The translations under genes and the position numbers were made by a program. Shown here in pieces: positions 58,397-64,000 of a DNA stretch of 64,000 bases. The stretch's first letter is position 1; every line of letters begins with the position of its first letter. Origin of the DNA: Apostichopus japonicus (Eukaryota; Echinodermata; Holothuroidea; Aspidochirotida; Stichopodidae); the NCBI RefSeq assembly GCF_037975245.1, contig NC_092572.1, forward strand, positions 7,827,501 through 7,891,500. The letters run 5' to 3'. Under the pieces are notes generated by a model. That model did no database searches, was not told the origin of the DNA, and saw only the letters and a program-made list of their open reading frames with translations.

Positions 58397-61242
58397 GTAG
58401 GACTATATGTCAGACGACATGCTAAATACCGCAACGTGGTCTAAAAGTGGTCGAAATTCAGAGATTCACCTATCTCCGAGCTACCAGAAGTTATTCCATA
58501 TTGTTACAATATTAAATAGAACAATTATGTCATACATGCGAGCGCAACAAAGGCTATACACAACTACATATGAAGAGTTTATACTTGTCATTTGGTATGA
58601 CGTCAAGCAGCAGCAATATGCTTGTATCAAGTTGTTTGTACCTGTAATTAACAAATTAACACATGCGCAATGACATGATCGTGTAATAAATACGTATTAG
58701 ATGGAATAATTGTAGTATTTCCTCAATTTAATCAATCAATCAACCAAAACGTCGACTAAGTTAGAACATTAAGCAGTATATGCACAAAACAATATTTCTT
58801 TAAAAGAAACTGTACAAATCGCAATATTGTATTAACTATGAACACATGTTCAACTGCAAACAATTGTCTAGAATACAAAAGCTTAAACAATTTGACGTAT
58901 ATTAACGAAGCCTATCTTCTTTAACATGTTCTCATACAGAGAGGGAATTAAAATAATGACGCAAATTATGCAACTGTAATTGAAAGTTTTAAAACCGTTC
59001 TCATCACTTTATTAGTTAACTTTTACGTTGAATCGAATTAGCTATATCTATCACTTCTATGTTGATATGTAAAACATTTCTGTTTCATTAGTATATATTT
59101 ATTTTTTCGGTTGCGAGTGTAGTTTTGCACTTTTCCGTTGTCTGGATAAATGCAAGTTATTTGCGATCTGCTTAGTTTCTAGACGGTATTTTTTATTAGT
59201 TTTTTCTTCTCCAAGTATTGATGCATTTTGCAATAGCTACAGCTGTAGAATTCAACAAGGCAGTAAAACAAGAAAAACAAGAAAAAGATGAGCAAATGAA
59301 GATAATATTTTTCCTTTTATTATGTTATCAACTCGATTGGATGAATATTAAATAGGAAACGGAGATTGAATTCATTCGATATTTACAATATTGATAGGAT
59401 AAAGTATTAAAACAAACAGTTTTCATAATTCACTATTAATTCGTATCATAAAGCATAAAGCATAAGAGAAGAATAGGAAGTTTTCTTAAATTTTGTTCCA
59501 AAAAAAATCAGGCTTAATTATGAGAATCTTGTACATAGAGTCAATGAATCTGCTAGGAATGAATTTAATAGGAATACGACTGGTCAAAAATATTCAAACT
59601 TCTAACGAACATCCGCTACATTCCAAGCTTAAGTCTCTGTGCAATAAAACAAATTACAATTTGAGAAATCCAAATATTACGCCATCTTTTAGAATTATAC
59701 TTTTTAAGAACTCGTTTATTTACAGAGCAGCCATTTTTGTACAAAACGGCTCCTTAGATCCCTTATTGTAGCTTTTTGATAATGTTTTAGAATTTTTACT
59801 CTTTAAGAAATCGTTTTATTTATAGAACAGCCCCTTTTTGTAAACTGGTAAAGACAGCTTCTTACATCCTTTGTTGTAGCTTTTTGTTAATTTTGATAAC
59901 TTTTGTAACGCTCTTTATGTTTTCACTATTAACTTAGTCTCATACACTTTTATTTGTCGTAACCTGTATTTTGATGTTTTGTATATTGTTATATTTTTAT
60001 CCTATTTATAAATTTCTCTGTAAATTTATACTGGAATAAAGAAATGAAAAAAAAATGAAATCACTGTGGAATTTTTCAAAGTTCTCGCACTTGTTTTCAC
60101 TAACACAAACTATAACTGTTGTAAGCTGTGGTTTATAGTAGGACTATATTTCAGAAGATATGCTAAACTACCGAAACGCGGTCTAAAAGTGGTCAAATTC
60201 AGGTGGATTAACCCATCTCCGAGCTACCGGAAGTTATTCCATACTGCTTCAATATTACATGGAACACTTATGCCATACAGGCGAGCACAACAAAGGCTTA
60301 AAAAACTAGATATAAATAGTTTATACTTGTTATTTGGTATGAATTCAAGTTATAGCAATCTGCTTGTATCAAGTCATTTGGACCTGTAATTATAAAAGTT
60401 AACACATGCACATAAAAACGTATGAGATGGAATAATTGTAGTATTTCCTCAATTTCATCGATTAATAAACAAAAATATGGACTATGTTAGAACCTTTGTT
60501 TTAACACTATATGAAAAAAACAATAATTCTGAAAAAGAAACTGTACAAATCACAATATTGTATTAACTATGAACACATATTGAACCGCAAACAATTGTCT
60601 AGCATGCAAAAGCTTTAACCATTTGACGTATTTTGACGATGCCGATCTACTTTAACATATTCTCAGACAGAGAGGGAAGTAAAACAAGGACGGAAACTAT
60701 GCAATTGTAAATGGACACATTTAAAAAGCGTTCTCATATTAGTTAGCTCTAACGTTGAATCGAAATAGCTATATCTATCACTTTCATTTTGATCTGTAAA
60801 ACACTTCTGTTCTATTAATATATATATTTATATTTTCGGTTGCGAATGTAGTTTTTCACTTTTCGGTTTTCTGGATAAAGTCAAGTTATATAAGGTCTGC
60901 TAAGTTTGTAGACGGTATTTTTTATTACTTTTTTTCTTTCATAATAGTGATGCATATTACAATAGCTACAGCTGTAGAATTGAAAAAGGCAGTTAAAACA
61001 CAGTTTAGCAAAATGAAGACAATAATTTACTTTTTATCATGTCATCAACTCGATTGGATAAATTTGAAATAGGAAATGGAGATTAAAGTTATTCGGTATT
61101 TACAATATTGATAGAATAAAATGTTAAAAACACACACTTTTCACAATTCACTATAATGCGTATCATAACACAATCACTGTAGGATTTGTAAACGTTCTCG
61201 CACTTGTTGTCAATTACAGAAACTATAACTTTTGTAAGCTGT
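58397..61242. repeat. Local tandem duplication of 3' flanking sequence, copy B
   Basis: About 58,397-59,465 and 60,139-61,240 are two diverged copies of one unit, both matching about 16,930-18,060 of copy A. Matching landmarks: GTAGGACTATAT starts, TTCGGTTGCGA with TAGTTTT, and AATAGCTACAGCTGTAGAATT. The copies are separated by a LINE 3' end, so the unit was duplicated in copy B only. No gene is called. Confidence 0.7.
59470..60059 (+). mobile_element. LINE 3' end (non-LTR retrotransposon)
   Basis: A ~90-codon ORF end (59,493-59,771) includes NYNLRNPNITPSFRI and FKNSFIYRAA, the common C-terminal signature of non-LTR reverse transcriptase ORFs. A 3' UTR follows with AATAAAG and an A-rich tail (GAAATGAAAAAAAAATGAAA). 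Strongly 5'-truncated. Confidence 0.7.
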
Positions 61243-61744
61243 GATAAAGATGAGGTTTGTTTCTTGATACATTTTATTTACCTGTCCAAGAAGATATTAG
61301 CTGTTGTTATTCTCGTTAACATGTAAAACACATGTTTGTTTGTTGATACACTGACGGAAATTATTAAGCTATGAGCAAAGTTTATCGGCCAATATATAGA
61401 TTTGGTTATTAACAATTATTTTTCTTCCACTACAGAGTTGTTACGTCATAAATATGCTTCAAATAATTTTATATTATGGCTCTTTGATAAAATTTTGAAA
61501 TATAATTTACCCGGCTTTAAAATATATGAATATCTATGTGAAAAATGACCGATATGTAACAAGATTAAAGAGATGAAACCGGAATATGCAAATATAAAAA
61601 CAAATATTATAAGGTATTCGTCAAGACGCTTTAAACAACTTCAACCATTTCTATTAACGGATTGAATGTTATTTGTTCTCTCGTGATTTGGCAAAAGTCT
61701 TTTATAGACTTAAACAGAAAAAATAGTGTCAATATACATTTATT
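61243..61744. other. Gene-free stretch, copy B
   Basis: Collinear with about 18,060-18,558. No gene is seen. Confidence 0.45.
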
Positions 61745-62344
61745 CAGGGCGCGAATCATGGGGGAGGTAGGGGGACACGTGCCTTACTTTTTGAAGGGTG
61801 CATGGGGCACACAATATCAAATAGCCACCCTCCTCCTATGAGAAGACTAGTTGTTAATGTATCATTATGCCCATGTTGCAACGAGAATTATGGACTTCAT
61901 ACCCAATAATGATTTCATACTAGAGATAATCTTTATAGCAAGGTGTTTTTAGTCTCGTGTGCACACTTTAAGAATGTTTCCCAATTTGGTTTAGGTTTCA
62001 AGATTTTTTAATAATGATGAAGGCCCTAAGAAACACCCGCATGTTATATAGATAATTCTTTATTAATTTAAGTATAATACCTTGGTAATATGTGATTATT
62101 GTTGAAATATATTATGACTGACATATCAGTTCAGGGACCAAACAGAAACTAACCTACAGAATCCTGGATATGAGTCCGCCCCCTGGACCCCGCCTGGGCT
62201 TTTTCCCTGGACCTGCCCTTAGTCGGGCCTCTGGACCCTACTCGATGTAGGCTTTGCACCAAGGCGCTCGCAGAGGCATTCAATGTTATCCATGATCAGT
62301 CATTTACACCCCCCCCCCACTTTCAATTAGGATTGACACCCCTG
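61745..62344. mobile_element. Non-autonomous element with CAGGGGTGTCAATC-type ends, copy B
   Basis: Counterpart of 18,559-19,223; ends CAGGGCGCGAATC and GATTGACACCCCTG. G and C runs inside the ends. No ORF. Confidence 0.55.
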
Positions 62345-62764
62345 CTTATATTAATGAAACCATTGATGTCTCTAATATCTTAACAGTCATCAGCTAGAGT
62401 TAAAAAAAAGGATCCATGATGATTGATTTCCTTTTAACCTTTCATATCAGAAGGTTTCAGATATAATACGAAGGATCCACCAACAACATATAAAGTTCAT
62501 TAAAGTTTGACCTTTGGAGTTTTTCCTGTTCACAGAGTAATTCGAGTCGGTTGACCTAAAATGACCTCTGCATAAACATATGTGCATTGTGCTCACTGCA
62601 ATGAATCCACATTCGTAGTAGGAAATTCATGAAACATTCGCTTGTGAAGTCCCATGATCGGTTGATTTCGAACAACTGTAGCAACGCTCACGAAGACTTA
62701 CAAACTCCGGTATTTGGGAAATTCGTTTTGATTACATTAAATGACACATAAAAACTGATTACAT

Positions 62765-63615
62765 TTACAAGTCTTTTGGAAACAATTCCTTTTCCCATTT
62801 TCCTTTCTTTGGGTTGAATTTTGGTACCCTCATAGTAGCAGGCGATGTCTTCTTACAGTGATATACTAAGAAAAGTAGATAAGAGAGAAGCGGCAAAAGT
62901 TAATAAACCGAATGTAAGGATTCTTGTGATACAAAATATAAACTGCATGAAAAAAGAACGTAGAGAAGGCCTGTTATTAGAAGCTTATGAACAGGTCCAT
63001 ACATGAATGCACTTTATCATGAACCGAAAAATAACTTAATTTAATAGAGAGATGGGTTAGTATAAATTTTAAAAGTTAGTGGGAAACATTTTACGAAAAT
63101 TGAAAAAAAACGCACAAAATGAACCAACTGCCAATGTACACACAATATTGATTCTTTATCTGGTTATTGTATGTTATCCAAAACAAATCGTATTCAGAAT
63201 ATTACTCACTTTTCATGTCCAATCCCTTCAAAGCTGATTCCACTGTCTGCTTGGCTTCTTCATTTAATCTGTCCGGTACCGAACATTTTACGAACCTTTA
63301 TTAAAGATGATAAAGAAATAAATATAAAATATTTAATATATATCTATATATAAAGAAATAAAGTCATAATTTATCAACATAACGAACGATCACACTAATC
63401 ACCATTAAAAGATGATTACAACGAGGTATTATCAAACATTCTTACTGTAGGGTTTCTGGACATTTTCGATTAGTAAGGCTGGTGATGATTGATACGAATT
63501 GGTCTTCATTGATGTTCATTTCAATAAATATCAGGAATTTTAATGAGAGCAGTGTTACGTCTTTTATGAAGTCAATAGCACACTCTCCTCTAAGTGTCAT
63601 TCGTCTCAGTCTTAC
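62765..63615 (-). CDS. 3' end of a second Ig-NACHT receptor gene (partial)
   Basis: Three exons match the end of the intact gene exactly in length: 63615-63446 (170 nt, LRR-like, SLKFLIFIEMNI and DQFVSIITSL), 63295-63210 (86 nt) and 62865-62765 (101 nt, basic tail ending at TAA 62,767-62,765). Frames are open and splice sites kept, with a modest number of replacements. The NACHT exon would begin just beyond 64,000, so integrity of the rest is unknown. It is convergent with receptor copy B, as in copy A. Confidence 0.75.
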
Positions 63616-64000
63616 CTGTTGGAAGACAAAAAAATAAAAGGACGTTAAAGTTAAGAACGTCATATATTTCCATGTTGAATAACCCAAAGAACAAAACAAA
63701 TTCAACAATAACCACTGATCGAGGCATATCAGATCATTAGGTGTCTTTTTAGTTAATTGAAATGGATTTTAATTAAAACAAATGATCAATCAAATTACGA
63801 TACCGTATATGATTTCAGGATGTTATATTTGTTTTATACATGTATCAGCTAATATAAAAACGATATAAAGAGCTCACATTTTGTAGAGTAATATGTTGTT
63901 TTGATATAATAATTATGGTGGGCAATCAGCCGGTACATAAAACCAGCTTAGGAATAATTTGTTGTCAAGTTGAACATAAGATTCGAAGATTAAATAAACC
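63616..64000 (-). other. Intron of the second Ig-NACHT gene, cut by window end
   Basis: Collinear with 20,474-20,860. The last bases match the stretch just downstream of the NACHT exon in copy A. Confidence 0.6.

Overview
The window looks like animal nuclear DNA: AT-rich, intron-containing genes with GT/AG splice sites, many decayed DNA transposons, a Penelope-like element, a Gypsy fragment and SINE/LINE pieces. The mix of NACHT receptors, Ig-type receptors and these transposons suggests a marine invertebrate deuterostome, most likely an echinoderm such as a sea cucumber. That assignment is inference; no sequence here fixes the species.

The main content is a pair of convergent immune-type receptor genes. 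On the minus strand, 27,086 to 19,633, a ten-exon gene assembles without any frame break: signal peptide, two Ig-like domains, one transmembrane helix, basic juxtamembrane exons, a NACHT NTPase, one LRR-like exon and a basic tail. The ten exons total 3,489 nt, 1,162 codons plus stop. This puts an NLR-type engine on the inside of an Ig cell-surface receptor. On the plus strand, 9,486 to 16,599, lies a thirteen-exon receptor with a signal peptide, two Ig-like domains, a transmembrane helix and a tyrosine-kinase-like domain that has lost the beta3 lysine, HRD and DFG residues (a pseudokinase). The first four exons of both genes have the same plan: signal exon ending in phase 1, two phase 1-1 Ig exons, one phase 1-1 transmembrane exon. 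The same kind of ectodomain is joined to two different intracellular modules.

The locus is a tandem segmental duplication. Positions 1 to about 20,850 (copy A) match about 33,114 to 64,000 (copy B). The offset grows from about 33.5 kb to about 43 kb because copy B took in several insertions: a 4.8-kb CACTG-ended element carrying a 1.5-kb palindrome, a possible solo LTR, a 3.9-kb transposon with TAGGCAGT ends, a Penelope-like element and a LINE 3' end. Copy A has a minus-strand NACHT-gene relic (7.74-8.9 kb) and a U2-snRNA-headed element. The pseudokinase gene is damaged in both copies, by different lesions. Copy A has a lost splice donor after Ig2, an in-frame stop and a 5-nt deletion; copy B has most of the Ig2 exon deleted and a 1-nt loss at an exon end. 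The minus-strand gene of copy B enters at the right edge, with its last three coding exons intact and the rest beyond the window.

Between the copies (27.1-33.1 kb) are a truncated Gypsy pol fragment, a 402-bp hAT MITE with a perfect 8-bp target duplication, and a possible Ig-exon relic of a further receptor. Stretches not listed as genes show only decayed repeats, AT-rich tracts and short chance ORFs.
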